From: an uncultured Clostridia bacterium
Lineage (GTDB): Bacteria; Bacillota; Clostridia; TANB77; CAG-508
Length of the DNA stretch: 45,061 nucleotides
NCBI GenBank assembly: GCA_944391865.1
Contig: CALXVD010000011.1
Span: forward strand, 1-45,061
Reading direction: 5' to 3'
Every line of letters begins with the position of its first letter. Position 1 is the first letter of the stretch. This document shows positions 25,324-32,733 of the stretch, one piece after another. The translations under genes and the position numbers were made by a program. A model generated the notes under the pieces. It was given only the letters and a program-made list of their open reading frames with translations, ran no database searches and was not told where the DNA came from.

Positions 25324-26238
25324 ATGATTTTTAATAATATAATAGGAAATGAAAAAAACAAAAAATTATTAACAGAAATTATAAATAAAAATCAAATAGC
25401 AAATGCATATATGTTTATTGGAGAGAGCTCCATTGGCAAATTGCTTTTTGCAAAAGAGTTTGCAAAAGCTATATTGTGTAGTGGCAATACAAAGCCTTGT
25501 AATGAGTGCAAATCATGTATTGAATTTGATTCAAATAATAATCCTGATTTTTATATTATAAATTCAGAGAATAATAATATAAAAATAGAACAGATAAGAG
25601 AACTTACAAAAAAAGTTTATGAAAAACCTATTGTATCACAAAGAAAAGTATATATAATAAATGATAGTAATTGTATGACTAAAGAAGCACAAAATAGTTT
25701 ATTAAAAACTTTAGAAGAACCACCAGAATATGTTACAATTATTTTAGTTGCCTCAAATGACAATTTATTTTTACCTACCATAAAATCAAGATGTACAAAA
25801 ATTTTATTTGAGAGATTAACAAATGATAATTTGAAAACTATTTTAGAAACAAAATATAATTGTTTTAATATTTCGGAAATAGTTTATAGAATTGCAAATG
25901 GAAGTGTACAAAAGGCACTTAATTTAAAAGATAAAGCAGAGGACTATAAGATTATTGATAATATATTTTCTAATATTGAAAATATGAGCAGACTAGATTT
26001 AATTACTAATAAAGAAAAAGTATTTAAACAAAAAGAGGATGCAGATGATATTTTAGAATATATAAACTTAATATTTTTTGAAAAAATAGATAATTTAAAA
26101 TATTCAAACTGCATTAAAATCGTAGAAGATACCAAAGAAAGATTAAAGAAAAATTATAATTATGATATGACAATAGATAATTTTTTAATTACAATATGGG
26201 AGGAAATACATGGCAAATATAATAGGTGTCAGGTTTAA
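25324..26238 (+). CDS. holB: DNA polymerase III delta' subunit
   Basis: Delta' is part of the clamp loader that places the sliding clamp on DNA. The 304 residues show IIGNEKNKKLLTEII, a P-loop-like FIGESSIGKLLFAKEFAKAI, the four-Cys zinc knuckle (CSGNTKPCNECKSC), NPDFYIINSE, IREL...YEKPIVSQRKVYIINDSN, LKTLEEPPEYVTIILVAS and IKSRCTKILFE (SRC motif). As in many Firmicutes, ricT follows immediately; here ricT starts inside the end of holB (29-base overlap). Confidence 0.93.
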   Translation: MIFNNIIGNEKNKKLLTEIINKNQIANAYMFIGESSIGKLLFAKEFAKAILCSGNTKPCNECKSCIEFDSNNNPDFYIINSENNNIKIEQIRELTKKVYEKPIVSQRKVYIINDSNCMTKEAQNSLLKTLEEPPEYVTIILVASNDNLFLPTIKSRCTKILFERLTNDNLKTILETKYNCFNISEIVYRIANGSVQKALNLKDKAEDYKIIDNIFSNIENMSRLDLITNKEKVFKQKEDADDILEYINLIFFEKIDNLKYSNCIKIVEDTKERLKKNYNYDMTIDNFLITIWEEIHGKYNRCQV

Positions 26239-27126
26239 AAAACCAGGTAAAATATATTTTTTTGATCCTGATGGAATAAAAATAGATAAGGGAAGTTTTG
26301 TAGTTGTAGAAACTTCCATGGGAAAAGAATTTGGTGAAGTAGTAATTGCAAACAGAGCAATTCCAGACGAAAAGTTAGAAAAGCCACTAAAAAAGATAAT
26401 TCGAGTTGCTACATATAAAGATAAAAAACAAAATGAAGAAAATAAAAGAAAAGAAAAAGAAGCTTTAAAAATCTGTGAAAAGAAAATAAAAGAGCATGGA
26501 TTAGATATGACTTTAACAGATGTTGAATATAAATTTGATAGAAGTAAATTATTATTCTTTTTTAAGGCAGATGGTAGAATAGATTTTAGAGATTTGGTAA
26601 AAGACTTAGCAGCTATTTTTAAAACAAGAATAGAATTAAGACAAATAGGAGTAAGAGATGAAGTAAGAAAGCTTCGGAGGTAATGGAGTATGTGGAAGAG
26701 AATTATGCTGCTGTTCATTTTTAGGGAGCTTTGAAACAGTGTCTATAAAAATGGCAAAAGAGCAAAACATATCACTTAATCCATCAAAAATATCTGGAAA
26801 CTGTGGAAGACTTATGTGCTGCTTAAAATACGAGCAAGAGGTTTACGAAGAAAAACTTGCTAGATTACCAAAAATAGGAGCAATTGTAAAAACAGAAGAA
26901 GGCGAAGGCGAAGTTTGCCGGAGTGGAAACATTAAAAGAAATAGTAAAAGTGAAATTTAAAGATGGAGAAGATACATTTTTTAAAAAATATCAAGCTAAA
27001 GATGTAAAGATTTTAAAAGATGCTGAAAGAGAAGACGATACTTTAGAAGTAGAAAATCCAGAAGATTTAAAAGAACTAGAAGAACTAGAAAAGTTAGAAG
27101 AAATTGACAAAAAAAATAATAATTAA
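26210..27126 (+). CDS. ricT: RicT (YaaT), Y-complex subunit (two +1 frameshifts at CGG)
   Basis: RicT with RicA and RicF forms an iron-sulfur complex that steers RNase Y mRNA processing in Bacillus and is needed for sporulation, competence and biofilm. The PSP1-type protein starts MANIIGVRFKKPGKIYFFDP. The zero frame ends two codons after CGG 26675. Skipping that C gives KLGGNGVCGRELCCCSFLGS, then NCGRLMCCLKYEQ. The new frame meets a second CGG at 26919 and would stop 13 codons on. Skipping that C gives EVCGVETLKEIVKVKF and an acidic end. With both shifts it is 304 residues, the expected size. The two breaks flank the cysteine-rich iron-sulfur region. It overlaps holB by 29 bases. Confidence 0.92.
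26672..26678 (+). promoter_or_regulatory. +1 frameshift site CTT-CGG-A in ricT (codon 156)
   Basis: CTT CGG AGG TAA in the zero frame; skipping C26675 gives CTT GGA GGT AAT (Leu-Gly-Gly-Asn). The stop TAA follows only one codon after CGG AGG starts, the shortest zero-frame overhang of the ten. Confidence 0.9.
26916..26922 (+). promoter_or_regulatory. Second +1 frameshift site TGC-CGG-A in ricT (codon 237)
   Basis: In the frame set by the first shift the codons are TGC CGG AGT; skipping C26919 gives TGC GGA GTG (Cys-Gly-Val). Confidence 0.9.
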
Positions 27127-27127
27127 A

Positions 27128-27206
27128 AAGAAGCGCGAAGTGTGCGGTGTGAAGTGTGAAAAAATAAATACACACTTCACACATCCCACTTCCAACCTCA
27201 AAAAAT
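27128..27206. repeat. Shortened family A-like element
   Basis: GCGAAGTGTGCGGTGTGAAG and CACACTTCACACATCCCACTT form two partly complementary halves like the family A core, but the TTACGTAG centre and the termini are missing. It sits between ricT and the ferredoxin gene. Confidence 0.6.
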
Positions 27207-27239
27207 TATATAAAATGTTTGAGAGAGGAGGAATTTTAA

Positions 27240-27410
27240 ATGTCTTATAAAATTACAGACAAATGTATATCTTGCGGAGCTTGTGCAGCAGAATGTCCTG
27301 TTGGATGTATATCACAAGGAGAAGATAAATACGAAATAGATGCATCTGCATGCATAGGCTGTGGTACTTGTGCAGGAGTATGTCCAGTAGAAGCACCAGA
27401 AGAAGAATAA
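27240..27410 (+). CDS. 2[4Fe-4S] ferredoxin
   Basis: A 56-residue clostridial ferredoxin, the low-potential electron carrier for enzymes such as pyruvate:ferredoxin oxidoreductase encoded 1.2 kb away. It has two clusters of CxxCxxCxxxCP: CISCGACAAECPVGCI and CIGCGTCAGVCPVEAP, in a protein starting MSYKITDK. GAGAGGAGG precedes the ATG and a strong terminator follows. It probably forms its own unit or ends the lepB-holB-ricT operon. Confidence 0.97.
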   Translation: MSYKITDKCISCGACAAECPVGCISQGEDKYEIDASACIGCGTCAGVCPVEAPEEE

Positions 27411-27419
27411 AGATATAAA

Positions 27420-27455
27420 AAAAAGAGTTTAAAGTGTTTTAAACTCTTTTTTTTG
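27420..27455 (+). terminator. Rho-independent terminator after ferredoxin
   Basis: Stem AAGAGTTTAAA / TTTAAACTCTT with a short loop and eight T. It lies between convergent ferredoxin and the minus-strand gene 27510-28454 and may serve both. Confidence 0.92.
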
Positions 27456-27509
27456 CCCTTTAAAAATAATTATCTCATCTGTTAACATATCAGATATATC
27501 AAAGTTAGA

Positions 27510-28454
27510 TTATCTTTCATCAAGACTTTTATCAGCTCTATCAAAATGAATATCATTTTGATCCACATTAATAACAGATTTAAGAGCATTTCTTGCATCA
27601 GAAAACTTACTTGATCCTTGTGCTTCTGAAATTTTGTATATGCATTCTAAAACTTCTTTTGGTATGGAATCCTCTGTTATGCTAGGTTCGCCACTTGATT
27701 CAGATGTAAAAGAACGACGGGAAAAAGAATAATCTATTTTTCCATCAGAACCTTCTACATTAACAGATACATCTGTTAAAAAACCATTCCCTAAAGTGTT
27801 AGTTTGACTTGCAGATATATGAGTAGAGTTGTTTATAATTGTTATTTTGCTAGGATCATCTATATTGAGAGAATATGCAATTTTTTGTTTCAAAACATCT
27901 AATGAAAGATGAGTCATTCCTTCAGGACTTGCTTTTATTAATGATTTATAGTTCTCTAGCTGTTGCTTTTCTTCATCAGAAAGGTCTGACTTTTTATTTA
28001 ATTCAACATATTTTGAAAGAGTTTCTACAAAAAATTGATATGATAAGTCATCAGAAGATAAATCATGTGACTTAGCATCTTTATCGCCATCTTGATAAAC
28101 AATGCTATAAGCATCTTCTAGGGAATTGTCTAAATTTTTATTATTGTTGTCAACTATATTGTAGGCTATTGTACCACCTGATATTGTTAGAAGTGTTCCA
28201 ACAATAGCATAAACTCTTCTTATTTTACTTTCCAATTTAGATTGACGTTCTTTTATTTTGTCTAGCGCAGTTTGCTCATCATATAAACTTGCTTTAATAT
28301 TGGTAACAGCGTTAGAGTTAGTTTTAGATGCTATTCTTAGTCTTTTTTTCAAATTTTCTATTTCTTCTAAATGCATAGCCTTAGCCTCATTAAGTTTTTT
28401 TCTAAGTGCAAATATGGTTTGCTTTTTCTGTTTTTTATCTTTATTAAATCTCAT
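27510..28454 (-). CDS. Membrane-anchored coiled-coil protein of unknown function
   Basis: I do not recognise a family. The 314-residue protein begins with a highly basic, coiled-coil region (MRFNKDKKQKKQTIFALRKK, then heptad-like sequence to about residue 85). One membrane segment follows at about 88-108 (VYAIVGTLLTISGGTIAYNI), then a Ser/Asp-rich outside domain of about 200 residues with no cysteine or known motif. GAAAGGAG lies before the ATG. It stands alone on the minus strand between ferredoxin and por; two tandem TATAAT-like boxes lie upstream. The topology suggests a surface or envelope protein, but nothing more can be said. Confidence 0.8.
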   Translation of the reverse strand: MRFNKDKKQKKQTIFALRKKLNEAKAMHLEEIENLKKRLRIASKTNSNAVTNIKASLYDEQTALDKIKERQSKLESKIRRVYAIVGTLLTISGGTIAYNIVDNNNKNLDNSLEDAYSIVYQDGDKDAKSHDLSSDDLSYQFFVETLSKYVELNKKSDLSDEEKQQLENYKSLIKASPEGMTHLSLDVLKQKIAYSLNIDDPSKITIINNSTHISASQTNTLGNGFLTDVSVNVEGSDGKIDYSFSRRSFTSESSGEPSITEDSIPKEVLECIYKISEAQGSSKFSDARNALKSVINVDQNDIHFDRADKSLDER

Positions 28455-28493
28455 ATATTTACTCCTTTCATTAGTAAAATATTACATAAATAT

Positions 28494-28524
28494 TATATCA
28501 TAGTTTATTATATCATAGTTAATA
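28494..28524 (-). promoter_or_regulatory. 15-base tandem repeat with two -10-like boxes upstream of the coiled-coil gene
   Basis: Minus strand: ACTATGATATAATA occurs twice in direct tandem (period 15), each copy containing TATAAT, about 45-70 bases before the start of the gene at 28454. No clear -35 box is seen. Confidence 0.45.
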
Positions 28525-28562
28525 TAAAAATTCAAATTTTTACTAGATGTGATTGTAAATCC

Positions 28563-28591
28563 TTGACTTTTGCACATTTTAGAAATATACT
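28563..28591 (+). promoter_or_regulatory. Sigma-A promoter of porCDAB
   Basis: TTGACT at 28563-28568, a 17-base spacer and TATACT at 28586-28591, 43 bases before porC. Confidence 0.8.
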
Positions 28592-28633
28592 TTACTCGTT
28601 AGAATTTTAAAAATAGGAGGGGGAATTAAGAGA

Positions 28634-29212
28634 ATGGAAGACTTAATTGAAATCAGATGGCATGGAAGAGGAGGCCAAGGTACAAAAACGGCATCACTCC
28701 TTTTAGCAGATGCAGCATTCAATACTGGAAAGTATATACAAGGATTTCCTGAATATGGACCAGAAAGAATGGGAGCACCACTTACAGCATATAACAGAAT
28801 AAGTAATGAACCAATAAAAATACATAGTAATATATATGAACCAGATTACGTAGTAGTAGTTGATGATACACTTTTAGAATCTGTGGATGTAACAGCAGGA
28901 TTAAAACAAGAAGGAGCAATAGTAATAAACACAACAAAAGATAATGACTATATAAGAAAGACTCTAAAAGGATATAAAGGAGAAATATACAAAATTGACG
29001 CAAGAAGAATTTCAGAGGAAACTTTGGGTAGATATTTTCCAAATACACCTATGCTTGCAGCAATAGTAAAGGTTAGCAAAATTATGACAGATGAAGAATT
29101 ATTAAATGATATGAAAGGATCATTTAAACACAAATTTGCTAAAAAACCAGAAGTAATAGAAGGAAACATGAAGGCCTTAGAATTAGCCTTAAATTCAGTA
29201 GAAAAAATTTAA
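28634..29212 (+). CDS. porC: Pyruvate:ferredoxin oxidoreductase gamma subunit
   Basis: The gamma subunit of four-subunit 2-oxoacid:ferredoxin oxidoreductases. The 192 residues show the family N-terminus IEIRWHGRGGQGTKTASLLL, FPEYGPERMGAPLTAYNRIS, PDYVVVVDDTLLESVDV and LGRYFPNTPMLAAIVKV. The gene order gamma-delta-alpha-beta and the sequences of the alpha and beta subunits point to pyruvate as substrate; 2-oxoisovalerate remains possible. AGGAGGGGG lies upstream of ATG 28634. Confidence 0.92.
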   Translation: MEDLIEIRWHGRGGQGTKTASLLLADAAFNTGKYIQGFPEYGPERMGAPLTAYNRISNEPIKIHSNIYEPDYVVVVDDTLLESVDVTAGLKQEGAIVINTTKDNDYIRKTLKGYKGEIYKIDARRISEETLGRYFPNTPMLAAIVKVSKIMTDEELLNDMKGSFKHKFAKKPEVIEGNMKALELALNSVEKI

Positions 29213-29243
29213 ATTTTATTTGTGATACTAATTATGAACGACG

Positions 29244-29320
29244 TGTAGGGGCGGACGACTCTGTCCGCCCGCTAATGTAGAATATGCTTGCGGGCAGTCA
29301 GAGCCACGTCTGCCCCTACA
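29244..29320. repeat. Family B G+C-rich inverted repeat, copy 1 (porC-porD gap)
   Basis: TGTAGGGGCGGACGACTCTG and CTGCCCCTACA with partly complementary interior (TGTCCGCCCGC / GCGGGCAGTCAGAGCC). It is strikingly richer in G+C than its surroundings. The end word TGTAGGGG is shared with the copies at 29781 and 43488. Confidence 0.85.
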
Positions 29321-29355
29321 AAAAAATTAATACATTAAAAAGGAGGTTAAATAGC

Positions 29356-29643
29356 ATGACAGAAAAAATAAATAGCAATACACCAATGGAAGAATTAACT
29401 CCAGGTGGAGATATATACGAAGCAGGAAATGCAAGAAACTTTAAGACAGGCGATTGGAGAAGTCAAAGACCAGTATATTTATCAGAAAAATGCAAACAAT
29501 GTGGAATGTGTTTTCCAGTTTGCCCTGATGATGCAATACCAGTAGGAAAAGACCAGAAGAGAACAGACTTTAATTATGACTATTGTAAAGGATGCGGAGT
29601 ATGTGCTAAGGTGTGTCCTTTTGGCGCAATTGTAATGGAATAA
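29356..29643 (+). CDS. porD: Pyruvate:ferredoxin oxidoreductase delta subunit
   Basis: The 95-residue delta subunit carries two [4Fe-4S] clusters that pass electrons to ferredoxin. The motifs are CKQCGMCFPVCPDDAIPV and CKGCGVCAKVCPFGAIVM, after an N-terminal part (ELTPGGDIYEAGNARNFKTG, then DWRSQRPVYL) usual for the family. ATG 29356 has AAAAAGGAGG upstream. It lies between repeat elements of two families, and its TAA stop is the first bases of the family C element. Confidence 0.95.
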   Translation: MTEKINSNTPMEELTPGGDIYEAGNARNFKTGDWRSQRPVYLSEKCKQCGMCFPVCPDDAIPVGKDQKRTDFNYDYCKGCGVCAKVCPFGAIVME

Positions 29644-29764
29644 GCGAATGAAAAACGGCATTCTGCACATTTTTCTTAAATTATAAAAATCCTCAATGTG
29701 CACACGCACACCTCCGGTTTTTATAATTACAAAAAATGCACATCCTACCATTTTTGATTCGCTT
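29642..29764. repeat. Family C hairpin element, copy 2 (porD-porA gap)
   Basis: Outer arms AAGCGAATGAAAAA and TTTTTGATTCGCTT; inner ATAAAAATCCTCAATGTGC, ACAC, GCACACCTCCGGTTTTTAT. The centre matches that of the copy at 6927-7049 (ATCCTCAA-GTGCA...GCAC-CCT-CGGT). Confidence 0.85.
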
Positions 29765-29780
29765 AGATAATTAGAGATAT

Positions 29781-29813
29781 ATGTAGGGGTCGATGTCCCC
29801 AGCGACCCGCTCT
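29781..29813. repeat. Half of a family B repeat
   Basis: TGTAGGGGTCGATGTCCCC followed by AGCGACCCGC; it matches one half of the 43488-43557 element (TGTAGGGGTCGCCG...CGACCCG) with no second half. Confidence 0.6.
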
Positions 29814-29874
29814 TCAAAGGAAAAACTTAAAATTATAAAAAGATTATGAAAATTAAAAGAAAGGAAGAAAAAAT

Positions 29875-31056
29875 ATGAGTATTAGAGAACGTTTAAGTGG
29901 TAATGAAGCGGCAGCTATTGCAATGAAACAAATAAATCCAGATGTAGTAGCAGCATTCCCAATAACACCATCAACAGAAATTCCACAATATTTTTCTAGC
30001 TTTGTAAGTAATGGAGAAGTAAATACAGAGTTTGTTGCGGTTGAAAGCGAGCATAGCGCAATGGCTGCTACAATAGGTGCAGAAGCAGCAGGAGGAAGAG
30101 CAATGACTGCTACATCTGCAAATGGATTATCATTAATGTGGGAGATGATATATATTGCATCTAGCTTAAGACTTCCAATAGTTATGTCTTTAGTAAATAG
30201 AGCAGTATCAGGTCCACTAAATATTCATAACGACCATTCAGATGCAATGGGAGTAAGAGATGCAGGATGGATAATGATGTTTTCAGAGAATAACCAAGAA
30301 GCATATGATAATTTAATAATGGCACATAGAATAGCAGAAAATAAAAAAGTAAAGTTGCCATTAATGGTATGCCAAGACGGATTTATCACATCACATTCTA
30401 TAGAAAATATAGAGTTATTAGAAGATGAATTAGTGAAAAAATTTGTAGGAGAATATAATCCAGATGAGTATCTTTTAAATAAAGATAATCCAATTGCTGT
30501 TGGACCATTGGATTTACAAAGCTATTTGTTTGAACATAAAGCAGCTCAAGCAGAGGCAATGAGAAACGCAAAACAAGTAATATTAGATGTAGCAAAAGAT
30601 TTTGAAAAAATTACAGGAAGAAAGTATTCTTTCTTTGAAGAATATAAATTAGATGATGCGGAAATTGCAATAGTATGTATGAATTCAACAGCAGGAACTA
30701 CAAAATATGTAGTAGATAATTTAAGACAAAAAGGAATAAAAGCAGGTCTTTTAAAACTAAGAGTATTTAGACCATTCCCAGCAGAAGAAATTGCAAACGC
30801 TCTAGGACATTTAAAAGCAGTTGCTGTTTTAGATAAAGCAGACTCATTAAATGCTGTTGGAGGAGCATTATTCCAAGATGTAACATCAGCAATGTATGTA
30901 AATAAAAAAGAGGTACCAATGGTAGACTATGTCTATGGAATTGGTGGAAGAGATACAAAAGCAGATGACATTGAATCTGTATACAATGACTTAGCAGAAA
31001 TTGTAAAAACAGGAAATATAGATAATCCATACAGGTATTTGGGTTTGAGAAGATAA
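29875..31056 (+). CDS. porA: Pyruvate:ferredoxin oxidoreductase alpha subunit
   Basis: The alpha subunit holds the pyrimidine-binding part of the thiamine diphosphate site and the transketolase C-terminal domain. The 393 residues include LSGNEAAAIAMKQINPDVVA, AFPITPSTEIPQ, ESEHSAMAATIGAEAAGGRA, TATSANGLSLMWEMIYIAS, VNRAVSGPLNIHNDHSDAMG and GWIMMFSENNQEAYDN, patterns of pyruvate-specific alpha chains. AAAGGAAG precedes ATG 29875. Its TAA overlaps the family A element that separates it from porB. Confidence 0.96.
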   Translation: MSIRERLSGNEAAAIAMKQINPDVVAAFPITPSTEIPQYFSSFVSNGEVNTEFVAVESEHSAMAATIGAEAAGGRAMTATSANGLSLMWEMIYIASSLRLPIVMSLVNRAVSGPLNIHNDHSDAMGVRDAGWIMMFSENNQEAYDNLIMAHRIAENKKVKLPLMVCQDGFITSHSIENIELLEDELVKKFVGEYNPDEYLLNKDNPIAVGPLDLQSYLFEHKAAQAEAMRNAKQVILDVAKDFEKITGRKYSFFEEYKLDDAEIAIVCMNSTAGTTKYVVDNLRQKGIKAGLLKLRVFRPFPAEEIANALGHLKAVAVLDKADSLNAVGGALFQDVTSAMYVNKKEVPMVDYVYGIGGRDTKADDIESVYNDLAEIVKTGNIDNPYRYLGLRR

Positions 31057-31177
31057 ATTATAATTTGAATATGGAGTGTGAAGTGGGATGTGGGAAGTGT
31101 GAAATTTGAGGTAAATCTTACAAAGGCTAACCCTAAAAGCACACTTCACACCTCACATATCTCACCTCTAAATTAAT
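31054..31177 (+). repeat. Family A element, copy 5 (forward, slightly shortened), porA-porB gap
   Basis: Starts TAAATTATAATTTGAATATG, core GAAGTGGGATGTGGGAAGTG and CACACTTCACACCTCAC; the right terminus is degenerate. TA+A at the left end is the porA stop. Confidence 0.8.
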
Positions 31178-31198
31178 AGAATTCAGGAGGTAAATATT

Positions 31199-32155
31199 AT
31201 GCCATATAATTTAAAACAAATAGTAGCTGAAAAGCCATCAAGATTTACAGCAGGACATAGAATGTGTGCAGGGTGTGGCGCACCACCAGTAGCGAGAATG
31301 ATTTTAAGAGCATTAAAACCAGAAGACCATGCAGTAGTTAGTGTGGCAACAGGATGTATGGAAGTATCAACATTTATATACCCATATACATCTTGGACAG
31401 ATTCATTTATACACACTGCATTCGAATGTGCTGCAGCAAACGCTGGAGGAGCAGAGGCTGCATACAAAGCTTTAAAAAGAAGAGGAAAAATACCAGAGAA
31501 TGAAACAACAAAATTTATTGCATTTGGAGGAGATGGAGGAACATACGATATAGGACTTCAAAGTTTATCTGGTGCAATGGAAAGAGGACATGACATGGTT
31601 TATGTATGCTATGATAATGGAGCATATATGAACACAGGAATTCAAAGATCAAGTGCAACACCAAAATTTGCAGATACTACAACAAGCCCTGCAGGTACAG
31701 TAGTTCCAGGTAAAATGCAAAGCAGAAAAGACTTAACAAATATAATGGCAAGTCACCATATACCATATGCTGCTCAAACAATTGCAGTAAATAACTTTAA
31801 AGATTTATATGAAAAAGCAGAAAAAGCAATATATACAGAAGGACCAACATTTTTAAATGTTCTTGCACCTTGCCCAAGAGGGTGGGGATATAACACAGAA
31901 GACTTAATGAAAATAAATAAGCTTGCAGTAGAAACATGTTATTGGCCATTATATGAAGTTATAGATGGAAAATATATAGTTAACTATAAACCAAAAAACA
32001 AACTTCCAATAGAAGAATTCTTAAGACCACAAAAAAGATTTAAACATATGTTTAAACCAGGAAATGAGTGGATGATAGAAGAATTCCAAAAAGAAGTAGA
32101 CAAAAGATGGAAAGAATTATTGGATTTGGAAGAAATAACAAATAGAGAAAAATAA
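31199..32155 (+). CDS. porB: Pyruvate:ferredoxin oxidoreductase beta subunit
   Basis: The beta subunit binds thiamine diphosphate and one [4Fe-4S] cluster. The 318 residues show HRMCAGCGAPPVARMIL and VSVATGCMEVSTFIYPYTSW (cluster cysteines), the diphosphate motif FGGDGGTYDIGLQSLSGAME, YDNGAYMNTGIQRSSATP and LNVLAPCPRGWGYNTEDLM, as in pyruvate synthase beta chains. AGGAGG lies eight bases before ATG 31199. The complex oxidises pyruvate to acetyl-CoA and reduces ferredoxin, the key energy step in this anaerobe. Confidence 0.96.
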   Translation: MPYNLKQIVAEKPSRFTAGHRMCAGCGAPPVARMILRALKPEDHAVVSVATGCMEVSTFIYPYTSWTDSFIHTAFECAAANAGGAEAAYKALKRRGKIPENETTKFIAFGGDGGTYDIGLQSLSGAMERGHDMVYVCYDNGAYMNTGIQRSSATPKFADTTTSPAGTVVPGKMQSRKDLTNIMASHHIPYAAQTIAVNNFKDLYEKAEKAIYTEGPTFLNVLAPCPRGWGYNTEDLMKINKLAVETCYWPLYEVIDGKYIVNYKPKNKLPIEEFLRPQKRFKHMFKPGNEWMIEEFQKEVDKRWKELLDLEEITNREK

Positions 32156-32188
32156 TAAAAATTCTAGGGACTGTCCTGAAGATTTTTA

Positions 32189-32219
32189 AAGAGCACTAGT
32201 TCGTTTCTAGTGCCCTTTT
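32189..32219 (+). terminator. Terminator of porCDAB
   Basis: Stem GCACTAG / CTAGTGC (32192-32213) with loop TTCGTTT, followed by CCCTTTTG. Confidence 0.75.
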
Positions 32220-32293
32220 GCTTTATGTATTGAATTTTTTTAAAATATAGAAAATTGTAATTTGCATGTAACTTTTAATTGCAAGACACCCAC

Positions 32294-32475
32294 AAAATCA
32301 GTTAAAAACATAAATTTATTGCGCTCCTCGGTTCAATACGTGTTTAAAAAATTCTAAAGGCAAATTAAACGAGCCTCTCGGTCTCCCGCTTCCTCCTTTA
32401 ATTTTCCTTAAGAATTTTTCATAAACACTCCAATCACATCCGGTGCTCATAAATTGATGTGTTTTAACTGATTTT
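32294..32475. repeat. Palindromic element of another type
   Basis: AAAATCAGTTAAAAACA at the left and TGTGTTTTAACTGATTTT at the right pair across 182 bases around a G+C-richer middle (GCGCTCCTCGG, CTCTCGGTCTCCCGC). It is probably a non-autonomous or decayed mobile element. Confidence 0.5.
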
Positions 32476-32521
32476 ATTAATACTTTATAAATTAATGTAT
32501 AAAAAATCATCAATTTAATGA

Positions 32522-32656
32522 AAATTTTAATTTATCTGAGAAGTGAGAAGTAGGATGTGGAAAGTGTGAAATTAGGGTAAGTCTTACGTAGCCTAACCCT
32601 AAAAAAGCACACCTCACACTTCACACCTCTCACCTCCCAAAAATAAATTCCAATTT
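32522..32656 (+). repeat. Family A element, copy 6 (forward)
   Basis: Core GAGAAGTGAGAAGTAGGATG, GGGTAAGTCTTACGTAGCC, CACACCTCACACTTCACACC; the termini are more diverged (AATTTTAATTTA / AAATTCCAATTT). Confidence 0.82.
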
Positions 32657-32671
32657 TCCGCATAATACCAA

Positions 32672-32700
32672 TTGAAAAAAACGTACTTTTATGCTATATT
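32672..32700 (+). promoter_or_regulatory. Sigma-A promoter of the FAD protein gene
   Basis: TTGAAA at 32672-32677, a 17-base spacer and TATATT at 32695-32700, 33 bases before the ATG. Confidence 0.78.
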
Positions 32701-32733
32701 ATATACGTAAAATCTAAAAAACGGAGTGATTTT

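Larger units (their letters stand above)
32156..32733. other. Gene-free region between porB and the FAD protein
   Basis: 578 bases with no credible gene. It holds a terminator (32189-32219), a lone family A-like end (AAATTGTAATTTG at 32251-32263), a separate inverted-repeat element (32294-32475), a degenerate family A element (32522-32656) and a promoter (32672-32700). A minus-strand reading frame inside the inverted repeat (32316-32513, containing SGRPRGSFNLPLEFF) has no start signal and no family I know. Confidence 0.7.

Noticed and set aside
32316-32513. Minus-strand frame containing SGRPRGSFNLPLEFF as a gene
   Set aside because: No ribosome-binding site, no family likeness, and it lies inside a palindromic element; it is more likely element sequence than a gene.
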